Origin: Kushneria indalinina DSM 14324
GTDB taxonomy: Bacteria > Pseudomonadota > Gammaproteobacteria > Pseudomonadales > Halomonadaceae
Direction: 5' to 3'
NCBI RefSeq assembly: GCF_003385845.1
Contig: NZ_QRDJ01000008.1
Span: forward strand, 496,001-560,000
Length of the DNA: 64,000 bases
In this document: piece after piece, positions 56,445-64,000 of the stretch
Layout of the letters: every line of letters starts with the position of its first letter
How positions within the stretch are numbered: position 1 is the first letter of the stretch
Position numbers and translations under genes: made by a program
The notes under the pieces: model-generated
Databases searched by the model: none
What the model was told of the DNA's origin: nothing
Seen by the model: the letters and a program-made list of their open reading frames with translations, nothing else

Positions 56445-57644
56445 ATGAACAAGGTTCTGATTATTGGCGCCGGTGGCGTCGGTGGCGTTGTTACCCACAA
56501 GTGTGCGCAGCATCCTGAAGTGTTTGGCGAGATCTGCCTTGCCAGCCGCAACGAAGCCAAGTGCAAGGCAATCGCCGACCAGCTTTCGCGCCCTATTCAG
56601 ACTGCGCAGGTCGATGCCGATGATGTCGAAGCACTGGTCGCGCTGATTGAATCGTTCAAGCCGGATGTCCTGATTCATGTGGCCTTGCCCTATCAGGATC
56701 TGACCATCATGGAAGCCTGCCTGCGCACCAGCGTGCCCTATCTGGACACGGCCAACTACGAACATCCCGACGAGGCGAAGTTCGAGTACAAGGAGCAGTG
56801 GGCCTTTCAGGATCGCTACGCGAAAGCAGGCAACATGGCCACGCTCGGCTGCGGTTTCGACCCGGGCATGACCAACATCTACTGCGCCTATGGCCAGAAA
56901 AACCTGTTTGACGAGATCCACCGCATCGACATTCTCGATGCCAACGGTGGCGATCACGGCTATCCGTTTGCCACCAACTTCAATCCCGAGATCAACATTC
57001 GCGAGATCACCGCGAACGGTCGCTACTGGGAGAAGGGCGAGTGGGTCGAGACCGCGCCGCTGGCCGAAAAGCGCACCTTCGATTTCGACGGTATCGGCGA
57101 AAAGGATCTGTACCTGCTCTATCACGAAGAGCTGGAATCGCTTTCGCAGAACATCAAGGGCATCGAGCGCATTCGCTTCTGGATGACCTTTTCCGAGAAA
57201 TACCTGACGCATCTGAAGGTGCTGGAAAACGTCGGCATGACCAGCATCGAGCCGATCAGCGTCAACGGCTGCGAGATCTCGCCGCTGCAGTTTTTGAAGT
57301 CCGTTTTGCCGGACCCGGCATCGCTCGGGCCGCGTACAAAGGGCAAGACCAACATCGGCGTTATTCTCGACGGCATCAAGGATGGCAAGCGTCGCAAGGT
57401 GTATATCTACAACATCTGCGATCACGAGAAGTGCTATGAGGAAGTGCAGTCCCAGGCGATCTCGTTTACCACCGGTGTCCCAGCGGTGACCGGCGCCATG
57501 CTGATGCTGGAAGGCATCTGGAAGGGTGAGGGCGTGTTCAACGTCGAGCAGCTTGATCCGAACCCCTTCATGGAGCGCATCGGTGATATGGGTCTGCCCT
57601 GGCAGATGGTCGAGCTCGACCCCGATCAGGACCCGCTGGGCTGA
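56445..57644 (+). CDS. Carboxynorspermidine/carboxyspermidine synthase (saccharopine dehydrogenase family)
   Basis: Reductively joins aspartate semialdehyde with a diamine (diaminopropane or putrescine) to carboxynorspermidine or carboxyspermidine. 399 residues. Rossmann start VLIIGAGGVGGVVTHKCAQ (GAGGVGG at about 6-12), then LASRNEAKCKAIA, and the block LGCGFDPGMTNIYCAYGQKN typical of the carboxynorspermidine dehydrogenase group rather than lysine-pathway saccharopine dehydrogenases. It overlaps the decarboxylase gene by one base in TGATG, which supports the assignment: both steps form the alternative spermidine/norspermidine route seen in Vibrio. ATG 56445 has only a weak GGA ahead. Confidence 0.92.
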   Translation: MNKVLIIGAGGVGGVVTHKCAQHPEVFGEICLASRNEAKCKAIADQLSRPIQTAQVDADDVEALVALIESFKPDVLIHVALPYQDLTIMEACLRTSVPYLDTANYEHPDEAKFEYKEQWAFQDRYAKAGNMATLGCGFDPGMTNIYCAYGQKNLFDEIHRIDILDANGGDHGYPFATNFNPEINIREITANGRYWEKGEWVETAPLAEKRTFDFDGIGEKDLYLLYHEELESLSQNIKGIERIRFWMTFSEKYLTHLKVLENVGMTSIEPISVNGCEISPLQFLKSVLPDPASLGPRTKGKTNIGVILDGIKDGKRRKVYIYNICDHEKCYEEVQSQAISFTTGVPAVTGAMLMLEGIWKGEGVFNVEQLDPNPFMERIGDMGLPWQMVELDPDQDPLG

Positions 57645-58801
57645 TGATCGACGAACGCATCGACTTTGACATCCACACCTGCCCGTCTCCGGCCTATGTG
57701 GTCGATGACGCGCTGCTCAGGCGCAATCTCGAACGGCTTGGCCAGGTGCAAAAGGACAGCGGGGCAAAAATCCTGCTGGCGCTCAAGGGCTTTGCCCTGT
57801 GGGACAGCTTTCCGCTGGTACGCCAGTATCTGGTCGGCACCACCGCCAGTGGGCAGGATGAGGCGCGCCTGGGGGCCGAGACCTTCGGCGGCGAAGTGCA
57901 TGTCTACTCGCCGGCCTTTACCGAGGCCGAAATGGCGGAAGTGCTGCGCTACGCGGATCATCTGAGCTTCAACTCGCCGGGGCAGTGGCGGCGTCATCGC
58001 GACACGGTCGCGTCGTCGCCGCGTCGTCCCTCCTGTGGGCTGCGAGTCAATCCCGAGCATTCCACCGGGGCCGTCGCGCTTTATGATCCCTGCGCGGCGG
58101 GCTCCCGATTGGGCACTCGCGCGGGCGATATAGCCCCTGGTGATCTCGACGGGCTGGAAGGGCTTCACTTTCACACCCTGTGTGAGCAGAACAGCGACGC
58201 GCTGGAAGAGACACTGGCGGCGTTCGAGCAGAAGTTCGGCCAGTATCTGAAGGATATGCGCTGGGTCAACTTCGGTGGTGGCCATCACATTACCCGTGAT
58301 GACTACGATGTGGCGCGGCTGGTGCGCGTGATTCGTGACTTTCGCGCGCGCTATCCGCACCTGGAGGTCTATCTGGAGCCGGGCGAGGCGATCGCGCTCA
58401 ATACCGGCTATCTGGTCGCGACCGTGCTGGACATCGTCGACAACAACGGGCCGATCGCCATTCTCGACACCTCCGCCACGGCGCATATGCCGGACGTGCT
58501 GGAGATGCCGTATCGTCCCGAAATCATCGGCGCTGGCCATTCGGGCGAGAAGGCGCACACCTATCGTCTGGGCGGCATGACCTGTCTGGCCGGCGATGTC
58601 ATCGGCGACTACGCCTTTGACGCACCGCTTGAGATCGGCGATCGGTTGGTCTTTACCGACATGGCGCACTACACCATGGTCAAGACCACCACCTTCAACG
58701 GCATTCGTCTGCCCTCGATCTGCCGGATCGATGAAAAAAGCCGCGAGATCCGAACGGTCAGAACCTTTGGCTATGTCGACTACATGCAGCGCCTGAGCTG
58801 A
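57644..58801 (+). CDS. nspC: Carboxynorspermidine/carboxyspermidine decarboxylase
   Basis: PLP-dependent decarboxylase giving norspermidine or spermidine. 385 residues of the alanine racemase/ornithine decarboxylase fold. K48 in LLALKGFALWD binds PLP; HFHTLCEQNSDALEETL, WVNFGGGHHITRDDYD (Gly loop for phosphate) and LEPGEAIALNTGYLV follow in family order. The start ATG shares its A with the stop of the synthase gene, so translation is coupled. The next element is a terminator (58827). Confidence 0.94.
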   Translation: MIDERIDFDIHTCPSPAYVVDDALLRRNLERLGQVQKDSGAKILLALKGFALWDSFPLVRQYLVGTTASGQDEARLGAETFGGEVHVYSPAFTEAEMAEVLRYADHLSFNSPGQWRRHRDTVASSPRRPSCGLRVNPEHSTGAVALYDPCAAGSRLGTRAGDIAPGDLDGLEGLHFHTLCEQNSDALEETLAAFEQKFGQYLKDMRWVNFGGGHHITRDDYDVARLVRVIRDFRARYPHLEVYLEPGEAIALNTGYLVATVLDIVDNNGPIAILDTSATAHMPDVLEMPYRPEIIGAGHSGEKAHTYRLGGMTCLAGDVIGDYAFDAPLEIGDRLVFTDMAHYTMVKTTTFNGIRLPSICRIDEKSREIRTVRTFGYVDYMQRLS

Positions 58802-58826
58802 TCAGCCGGCGGTCATGGCCATACCC

Positions 58827-58854
58827 AACGCCCCGCATCTGCGGGGCGTTTTTT
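58827..58854 (+). terminator. Rho-independent terminator of the polyamine operon
   Basis: A 10-bp stem (aacgccccgc / gcggggcgtt), loop ATCT, then six T. Nearly the same hairpin is used at 59641. Confidence 0.9.
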
Positions 58855-58948
58855 ATGGTGCTTGAGCGATTGACTCGCGTCACTCATGACATATGAACCA
58901 TTTCTGATACGCTCCTGGCTTCGCCACCAGCCTTGCGAGTAAGAAAGC

Positions 58949-59608
58949 ATGAACAACCAGATCCATATTTTCGGTCCGCAGTTCAGTACTTTCGTGCGTA
59001 GCGTACAGCTATGCTGCGAGGAGAAGGGTATTCCCTACACGGTCGGGACTCGCGTGGACGGTGAGGACATCGAGTTCAAGGGTGCTCAGCACCTTGACTG
59101 GCACCCCTTCGGCAAGGTGCCGGTTCTGCTCCACGGTGATCGTCACCTGATTGAGACCGTCAGCATCTGTCGCTATCTTGATGCTGTGTTTGATGGCCCG
59201 GCCCTTCAGCCCGACGATCCATGGATGCGTGCACAGGTCGACCAGTGGGCAGCCATCCTGTCGCTGTATATCGACCAGACCCTGGTACGTGATTATCTGT
59301 TGGAGTTTGCCATCCCGAAGGGCGAAGACGGCACGGTGCGAATGGACAGGGTCAGGGAAGCCGAGCCGGAAGTGAAGCGCACGCTGGCGCTTCTGGAAAC
59401 GCAGCTGGGTGACCGGGAATACCTGGTGACGGATCGCTTTACCCTTGCCGATGCCATTGCAGTGCCCATGCTCGATTACCTCTTTAGGCTGCCTGCCATG
59501 GGGGCACTGATAACTGAAACGCCGCGATTGAAGGACTATGTTGAGCGGCTGCGCGCGCGGCGCTCGGGAAGCCGGGTACTCATTGAGGCAGGGGTGGCAG
59601 GTATTTGA
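58949..59608 (+). CDS. Glutathione S-transferase family protein
   Basis: 219 residues. Thioredoxin-like domain (1-80): FGPQFSTFVRSVQLCCEEKGIPY puts a Ser (S11 or nearby) or Cys in the catalytic position after FGPQ; HPFGKVPVLLHGDRHLIETVSICRYLD has the cis-Pro (VP) and the glutathione-contact Glu-Thr/Ser. A helical domain follows (about 90-215) with FTLADAIAVPMLDYLF, the N-capping motif. The substrate is unknown; it could conjugate electrophiles. A single gene, between two terminators of nearly the same sequence. Confidence 0.9.
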   Translation: MNNQIHIFGPQFSTFVRSVQLCCEEKGIPYTVGTRVDGEDIEFKGAQHLDWHPFGKVPVLLHGDRHLIETVSICRYLDAVFDGPALQPDDPWMRAQVDQWAAILSLYIDQTLVRDYLLEFAIPKGEDGTVRMDRVREAEPEVKRTLALLETQLGDREYLVTDRFTLADAIAVPMLDYLFRLPAMGALITETPRLKDYVERLRARRSGSRVLIEAGVAGI

Positions 59609-59640
59609 GGCGTTAGCCGCAACAGTAACGTGCTATCCCA

Positions 59641-59668
59641 AACGCCCCGCATCCGCGGGGCGTTTTTT
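59641..59668 (+). terminator. Rho-independent terminator of the glutathione transferase gene
   Basis: A 10-bp stem (aacgccccgc / gcggggcgtt), loop ATCC, then six T; it differs from the terminator at 58827 by one base of the loop. Confidence 0.9.
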
Positions 59669-59693
59669 GTGTCGTCTCTGTTGCGGCTCGTTG

Positions 59694-60362
59694 TCAGCGA
59701 CTGGCCACGCGCCGTTCGAGACGTGACAGCAGCCGCACCAGTGGCCAGAGCATGAGGAAGTAGATCAGGGCGGCCGCAATCAGTGGCGTCGGGTTATAGG
59801 CCATGCCCTGCACGATGCGCGCCGAGCGCAGCAGTTCCGGCAGGGTGACCACCGAGGCCAGCGATGTGGCCTTCACCAGCTCAAGCGTGTTGCTGACCAG
59901 TTCCGGCAGCACGTTGCGAAGGGCCTGCGGAGCGATGATGAATCGCAGCGCCTGCAGTCGGGAAAGCCCGGTGGAGCGTGCGGCTTCCATCTGCCCGCGG
60001 CCGATGGAAGCCAGGCCCGCCCGCAGTATCTCGCCATAGTAACCGGCGCTGTTGAGCGTCAGGGCAACCACCACTGCCGTGAAGGGCGAAAGTGTCACGC
60101 CCAGAAACGGTGCCCCGTTGTAGATAAAGATCAGCAGCACCAGCGGCGGGAAGGCACGGAAAAAATCCACATAGGCGATCAGGAAGGGCGTTAGCCATCG
60201 CCGACGCAGAAAATTGAGCGTGGCGATCAGCATGCCGGCGGCCAGGCCCATGGGCACAATGATGACGGCCAGCAGTAGTGTCCAGCCCAGCCCGCGCAGC
60301 ATGATCGGCCAGTACTCGATCAGTGTCTGCAGATTGAAAAACATTTCTGTAAAAGACCCCAT
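59694..60362 (-). CDS. Polar amino acid ABC transporter permease, second subunit
   Basis: 222 residues, five to six membrane helices, with the EAA loop LASIGRGQMEAARSTGLSRLQALRFIIAPQALRNVLP (parts RGQMEAARSTGLS and RFIIAPQALRNVLP) that contacts the ATPase. It belongs to the HisM/GlnP-type permeases for polar amino acids. It is the last gene of the minus-strand operon (binding protein, ATPase, permease, permease), 12 bases after its partner. The two permeases are similar in outline and make a heterodimer. The substrate is unknown. Confidence 0.9.
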   Translation of the reverse strand: MGSFTEMFFNLQTLIEYWPIMLRGLGWTLLLAVIIVPMGLAAGMLIATLNFLRRRWLTPFLIAYVDFFRAFPPLVLLIFIYNGAPFLGVTLSPFTAVVVALTLNSAGYYGEILRAGLASIGRGQMEAARSTGLSRLQALRFIIAPQALRNVLPELVSNTLELVKATSLASVVTLPELLRSARIVQGMAYNPTPLIAAALIYFLMLWPLVRLLSRLERRVASR

Positions 60363-60374
60363 CGACCGGCTCCT

Positions 60375-61046
60375 TTAATGCTGCCAGCGATAGTGGCGTT
60401 CGACCCAGCGGCTCATGGCCACCAGCGGCACGAAAAGCACCACATACATCAGCGCTGCCAGGGTCAGTGGCGACGGGTTGGCGACAATGGACTGCGCATT
60501 GGTCGCCTGATTGAGAATCTCGGAGACCGAGATGGCACTGCCCAGCGAGGTCGACTTGCTGATCTCGATGGTCCGGTTGGTCAAAAGCGGCACGGCCAGT
60601 CGTACGCCCTGGGGCAGCACAATATGTACCAGAGTCTGGAAAAAGTTCAGACCGGTGGCGCGCCCGGCCTCCCACTGCCCGCGGTTGACCGAGGTAATGC
60701 CGGACCAGAAGATCTCTTCGGCGAAAGCCGCCAGGATCAGCGCCAGACTGGCCACTGTTGCGACAAAGGGCGAGAGGCTCAGGCCGGCGTAGGGCAGGGC
60801 AAAATAGGCACACATGATCACCACCAGCGGTGGCACGGCGCGCAGAAAATCCACCAGAAACTGCATGGGCCAGTTGATCAGGCGCACACCGAACGCACGC
60901 AACAGCGCCAGCAACAGTCCGGTACCGATGCCAATACTGACCACCAGCAGCGTCATCTGCAGCGTCAGCACAAACCCTTCCCACAGCATCGGGAAAAAGC
61001 GCTGCATGGTGTCGAAATCGAAATAAAGATCGAGCACCTGATCCAT
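60375..61046 (-). CDS. Polar amino acid ABC transporter permease, first subunit
   Basis: 223 residues of the same HisQ/GlnP fold; EAA loop SVNRGQWEAGRATGLNFFQTLVHIVLPQGVRLAVP (parts RGQWEAGRATGLN, HIVLPQGVRLAVP). Three helices precede it and two follow. It starts at ATG 61046, which overlaps the ATPase stop as TAATG, so the two are coupled. Transports with the second permease (59694-60362) as a heterodimer. Confidence 0.9.
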   Translation of the reverse strand: MDQVLDLYFDFDTMQRFFPMLWEGFVLTLQMTLLVVSIGIGTGLLLALLRAFGVRLINWPMQFLVDFLRAVPPLVVIMCAYFALPYAGLSLSPFVATVASLALILAAFAEEIFWSGITSVNRGQWEAGRATGLNFFQTLVHIVLPQGVRLAVPLLTNRTIEISKSTSLGSAISVSEILNQATNAQSIVANPSPLTLAALMYVVLFVPLVAMSRWVERHYRWQH

Positions 61047-61786
61047 TAGCGATGCTCCATCAGGCGACTCAGGAACTCACGGGTACGCGGCTGGGTGGGT
61101 GCCGTAAACAGCGTCTCGGGTGGCCCCTGTTCGATGATGGCCCCCTCGTTCATGAAGACCACGCGATCGGCCACATCACGGGCAAATCCCATTTCATGGG
61201 TGACGATTACCATGGTCATCTTCCTGTCGCGCAGCCGACGCATCACCGAAAGCACTTCGCCGACAAGTTCCGGGTCCAGCGCCGAGGTCGGCTCATCAAA
61301 GAGCATGATGTCGGGATCGAGCGCCAGCGCACGGGCGATACCGACACGCTGCTGCTGACCGCCGGACAGATTCCCCGGATGAGCATCATGCTGTTTGGCC
61401 AGCCCGACTTCCTCGAGTGCGGCCATGCCGCGTGTCCGGGCATCTTCCCTGCTCAGGCGATGGACCCGGCGCAGCGCCAGCGTGACGTTGCCCAGCGCTG
61501 TCATGTGCGGGTAAAGATTGAACTGCTGAAAGACCATGCCGATCGAGCGACGCACCTGATCCAGGTTGACGCCCTGCTCGGTAATGCACTGATCCCGGAA
61601 CCGGATTTCGCCGCTATCGGGGGGCTCCAGCAGGTTCAGGCAGCGTAGTAGTGTGGACTTGCCCGACCCCGACGGGCCGATCAGGACCACGACTTCCCCC
61701 GGTGCCACGTCGAGATCGGAGGGCGATAGCGCCGTGATGCTGCCAAAGTGTCGACTGATGCCCTGAGCACTCAGTATCGGAGTCAT
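61046..61786 (-). CDS. Polar amino acid ABC transporter ATP-binding protein
   Basis: 246 residues, GlnQ/HisP class. Walker [10 protein letters not shown] at 37-45, Q loop in [14 protein letters not shown], signature [15 protein letters not shown], Walker [14 protein letters not shown] and switch His in [16 protein letters not shown]. It is preceded by the binding protein gene (55 bases) and coupled to the permease gene. All residues for ATP hydrolysis are intact. Confidence 0.94.
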   Translation of the reverse strand: MTPILSAQGISRHFGSITALSPSDLDVAPGEVVVLIGPSGSGKSTLLRCLNLLEPPDSGEIRFRDQCITEQGVNLDQVRRSIGMVFQQFNLYPHMTALGNVTLALRRVHRLSREDARTRGMAALEEVGLAKQHDAHPGNLSGGQQQRVGIARALALDPDIMLFDEPTSALDPELVGEVLSVMRRLRDRKMTMVIVTHEMGFARDVADRVVFMNEGAIIEQGPPETLFTAPTQPRTREFLSRLMEHR

Positions 61787-61841
61787 GGGGTCGTATCCAT
61801 ACGGTTCTCCATGTGTTTGTCCATCAGAGCGTCACGACGCC

Positions 61842-62705
61842 TCAGGGCGTCTGGTCCTTCTGATCAAAGGTCAGCTCATAGCCGGGCATACCGGGTTGGC
61901 CGTGACCCACCGAGATCATGGTCATCGCGCTGCCCGGGCGCGGCTTGCTGCCAAACCAGTTCTCGTAGAGTTCTACCAGGGTGCCATCGGCCTTCATCTG
62001 TTCGATCGCACGATCCGCGCGGTTACGCAGTTCGCGATTTTCCCTTGAAAAGACCAGTCCCACCGTGGTGCCGGTGCCGACATCAAACGCCACGGACAGG
62101 CGCGGTTGCTGCTCGGCAATATGGCTGGCCGTCGGGCCACCTGCGATGTTGGCGTCTGCCTGACCGCTCATGACCGCCTGCACGGCGTCGGTATTCTTGT
62201 CGTAGCGCTGAACGTCAAAGCCGTACTCCTCCTGATGCTCGCTGGCCCAGTTTTCTGCTACCGAGCCGCTGTTGACGGCAATCGTCATGCCCTCAAGCCC
62301 TTCGGGACCCTCGATGCTGGTATCTTCTGTGGTCAGAAACCCGAGCTGATTGTCCATGTAGCCTTCGGTAAAGAGCATCTTTTCGGCGCGTTCACGGGTG
62401 ATGTCGGTGGGGGCCAGAATCATGTCGTAGCGGTCGGCATAAAGGCCGCCAAAGATGCCGCTGAACTGCACATCCATGACATCGACATCGTCATAGCCCA
62501 GACGCTTTGCCAGCTCGTTGACCAGGTCGATCGAAAAGCCGCGATAGCCGCCGTCCGGGTTTACCGTTGCAAACGGGGGGTAGCCGACATCGGAGGCGGC
62601 ACGAAGCGTTTTTGATGCCGGCTCGGCCTGCGCGGCCTGAGAGATGAGAGGAAAAGCGGCGGCGCCGGCCAGCGCCAGCATGCGAAGCGTTTTGCCGAAA
62701 GTCAT
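61842..62705 (-). CDS. Polar amino acid ABC transporter periplasmic binding protein
   Basis: 287 residues. A signal peptide (about 1-27) ends AAQAEPA. The mature protein is a type II binding fold of the polar amino acid family: LRAASDVGYPPFATVNPDGGYRGFSIDLV (GYPPF near 40-46, GFSIDL near 55-60) and DMILAPTDITRERAEKMLFTEGY, where TRERA supplies the ligand-carboxylate Arg. C-terminal residues extend beyond the usual end with a Met/Gly-rich tail (GHGQPGMPGYEL). First gene of the transporter operon; the TupA-like gene is 68 bases upstream in the same direction. Confidence 0.92.
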   Translation of the reverse strand: MTFGKTLRMLALAGAAAFPLISQAAQAEPASKTLRAASDVGYPPFATVNPDGGYRGFSIDLVNELAKRLGYDDVDVMDVQFSGIFGGLYADRYDMILAPTDITRERAEKMLFTEGYMDNQLGFLTTEDTSIEGPEGLEGMTIAVNSGSVAENWASEHQEEYGFDVQRYDKNTDAVQAVMSGQADANIAGGPTASHIAEQQPRLSVAFDVGTGTTVGLVFSRENRELRNRADRAIEQMKADGTLVELYENWFGSKPRPGSAMTMISVGHGQPGMPGYELTFDQKDQTP

Positions 62706-62773
62706 GAGCGTTCCCTGAATGTTTTTGAAAAAGTGTTTTAAAAAGTGCTTGAAGACACGACCCTGCTGGCACG

Positions 62774-63640
62774 TTACAGCGCGACCTGACGGGCTCGTGC
62801 CATTTCGCGATCGATACTGAAAAGACTGCCCAGATAGTGATCCACCTGACGGTCGATCAGCTCCATGAAACCGCCGCCGGGGGTGAAGGTCAGCTCCCCG
62901 AAATAGATCTCGTCATCAAGGATGTAGAAATCCACCCGGACGTAATCAAAGCCTTCCGACAGCTGCTCGGACAGTGCCAGCGCCCGGTCAAAGCCTGCCG
63001 GTTTCTCAACGGTCGAGACGTCCTCGATCTCCCGGGTTTCAACGCGTACAGGCTGCCAGTCCGGCGTGAGGCACACGCGCTGATGGCCGCCTTCCTGAAA
63101 GCGCCCCACCATGATCTGAACAATGACGGTCAGTTCGCCGTTGCGGCGAAAGCAGTGAAACTTGTAGTCGCTGGGGGGGATCACGGGGTCACTGCCCAGG
63201 CGCTCCTCGAACAAAAGCCGAGGCTTGATGGCGCGATACTGGGTTTCGCGATTGACGCGCGAGAAGTCGTCATCCAGCCAGTTCCGGGAGATGTCGTAGA
63301 GCTCGGGAAACGTCCAATCGGACTTGTCCTCGACCAGCAGGTTGTAGCCGCTGCCGTGGTTGCCCTTCATGACAAAGCGGTCGGGCAGTGCCTTCAGGAG
63401 TTCGGGCGTCAGCTCATCGGCGGTGGCGTAGCAGGGGATCAGGTACTGCTCGCCGATACGCTCGCGCACGTAGTCCCGCACGGCGATCTTGTCGCTCAGT
63501 ACCGACATCGACGGCGTCGGATGGAGCTTGCGATAGCCGATCTTCTCGCTAAAGGTTTTGGGGTTTGAAAGGTCGGGCAGCACGCCGAAAGCGCGCCGGT
63601 GGCGCAGCATGGTGAAATGACGATCGGAAAGACGCGCCAT
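62774..63640 (-). CDS. TupA-like ATP-grasp protein (surface polysaccharide biosynthesis)
   Basis: 289 residues from ATG 63640. NPKTFSEKI (about 24-32) and FVMKGNHGSGYNLLV (about 91-105) and DPVIPPSDYKFHCF are the diagnostic parts of the TupA-like ATP-grasp family, often named after teichuronopeptide synthesis and used in Gram-negative capsule or LPS gene sets. GELTFTPGGGFMEL near 260-273 holds the metal-binding acidic residues. In-frame starts at 63721 (GTG) and 63802 would lengthen it by 27-54 residues, but neither has a ribosome site nor family support, so the start is uncertain. It lies between an MFS gene and the amino-acid transporter; the reason for the position is unclear. Confidence 0.85.
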   Translation of the reverse strand: MARLSDRHFTMLRHRRAFGVLPDLSNPKTFSEKIGYRKLHPTPSMSVLSDKIAVRDYVRERIGEQYLIPCYATADELTPELLKALPDRFVMKGNHGSGYNLLVEDKSDWTFPELYDISRNWLDDDFSRVNRETQYRAIKPRLLFEERLGSDPVIPPSDYKFHCFRRNGELTVIVQIMVGRFQEGGHQRVCLTPDWQPVRVETREIEDVSTVEKPAGFDRALALSEQLSEGFDYVRVDFYILDDEIYFGELTFTPGGGFMELIDRQVDHYLGSLFSIDREMARARQVAL

Positions 63641-63871
63641 GACACATCGGGTCAGTGCTTGTCGCCAGGAGACTGAGCGCAAGGGATCCTCTGAGGGTCG
63701 TTGTTTTATCGATAAGGGCACGCGGAGTGTAGAACAGTTTTTTTGATGCGAAGCCAGACATTGTGCCGATGTGTGCTTTGCCGATGAGCTGACTTCATGC
63801 ATTGAGCGTGGGAGTACCGTCTGGTCGAGCCCCCGGGGGGTGTGAAGTGCCCCGGGAGCATCAGCACTGAA

Positions 63872-64000
63872 TCAGTCGTGCTGCCTGACCAGACGATCAC
63901 GCCCCGCGCCCAGCGCCACGACCATCGCCCCCAGACCGATCAGCCCCAGCAGAATGCCCACGACGTCCCAGCCGCCGGACCAGTCATGCAGAAGGCCGAC
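63872..64000 (-). CDS. MFS transporter, C-terminal end (CynX/NimT-like), cut by window edge
   Basis: The last 42 residues of a membrane protein read from the right edge: VGLLHDWSGGW, a hydrophobic helix (DVVGILLGLIGLGAMVVAL) and the end GAGRDRLVRQHD. GLLHDxxGxW followed by a final helix and AGRDR is how CynX/NimT-type major facilitator proteins (cyanate, nitroimidazole and related carriers) end. Substrate unknown. A GC-rich inverted repeat at about 63826-63860 downstream on the minus strand may end its transcript. Confidence 0.7.
   Translation of the reverse strand, partial: VGLLHDWSGGWDVVGILLGLIGLGAMVVALGAGRDRLVRQHD

Noticed and set aside
56238-57425. A 395-codon frame opposite the carboxynorspermidine synthase
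   Set aside because: Antisense shadow; no ribosome site and no family features.
57626-58669. A 347-codon minus-strand frame over nspC
   Set aside because: Shadow of a gene with clear PLP motifs.
63826-63860. GC-rich inverted repeat as terminator of the MFS gene
   Set aside because: There is no T run after the stem on the minus strand, so it is not listed as a feature.

Overview
This 64 kb window is one continuous stretch of a GC-rich gammaproteobacterial chromosome. The proteins look like those of the halophilic family Halomonadaceae (Halomonas, Kushneria, Chromohalobacter and relatives). Grounds for this are the acidic protein tails, the AsrA-type second Lon, the PckA, Mqo and PtsP versions, the carboxynorspermidine pathway and the neighbourhood nrdR-ribD-ribB-ribH-nusB-thiL-pgpA. 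The genus is an inference. I see no rRNA, tRNA, CRISPR array, insertion sequence or prophage. Both edges cut genes: a GlxA-type regulator on the left and an MFS transporter on the right.

Layout. 1-1.5 kb: truncated AraC/GlxA regulator and two small YeaQ-type membrane proteins, all on the minus strand. 1.8-7.5 kb: riboflavin/thiamine housekeeping operon nrdR-ribD-ribB-ribH-nusB-thiL-pgpA, notable for having no riboflavin synthase gene and for a RibB with a degenerate GTP cyclohydrolase II tail. 7.6-11.6 kb: a YdgA-like protein and an AsrA-type Lon protease. 11.6-16.4 kb (minus): a single-chain dihydroxyacetone kinase, then a small surface-glycan group (an uncharacterised protein with a ParB-like motif, a GT4 enzyme and an AT-rich GT2-like enzyme that looks recently acquired). 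16.8-31.7 kb: a secreted low-complexity protein, nudE, hslR-hslO, pckA, tex, gshA (TTG start, structured leader), dsbB, mqo, a HAD phosphatase, rppH and ptsP.

31.9-44.2 kb: an acyltransferase, an NtrC-type two-component pair, lgt-thyA-folA, a ProQ/FinO-domain protein, a major porin and an aaeXAB-type efflux operon. 44.4-48.1 kb: ackA-xfp, a phosphoketolase bypass giving acetate and ATP. 48.2-54.5 kb: small uncharacterised genes, a ChaC-type glutathione cyclotransferase, a chemoreceptor with almost no sensor domain and a PAS-GGDEF-EAL protein. 54.7-58.8 kb: frmR-frmA formaldehyde detoxification with a recognisable operator, and the carboxynorspermidine synthase/decarboxylase pair. 58.9-64 kb: a glutathione transferase between two near-identical terminators, a polar amino-acid ABC transporter, a TupA-like ATP-grasp protein and the end of an MFS carrier.

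Themes. Glutathione chemistry recurs (gshA, chaC, frmA, GST), which suits a bacterium facing osmotic, oxidative and aldehyde stress. Central carbon flow at the PEP/acetate node is well represented (pckA, mqo, ackA-xfp). Most genes are ordinary core genes. I found no convincing new defence or mobile system. The most unusual items are the gshA leader, the ParB-motif glycan-cluster protein, the minimal chemoreceptor, the ProQ protein with reversed domain order and the secreted Ser/Thr-rich protein.
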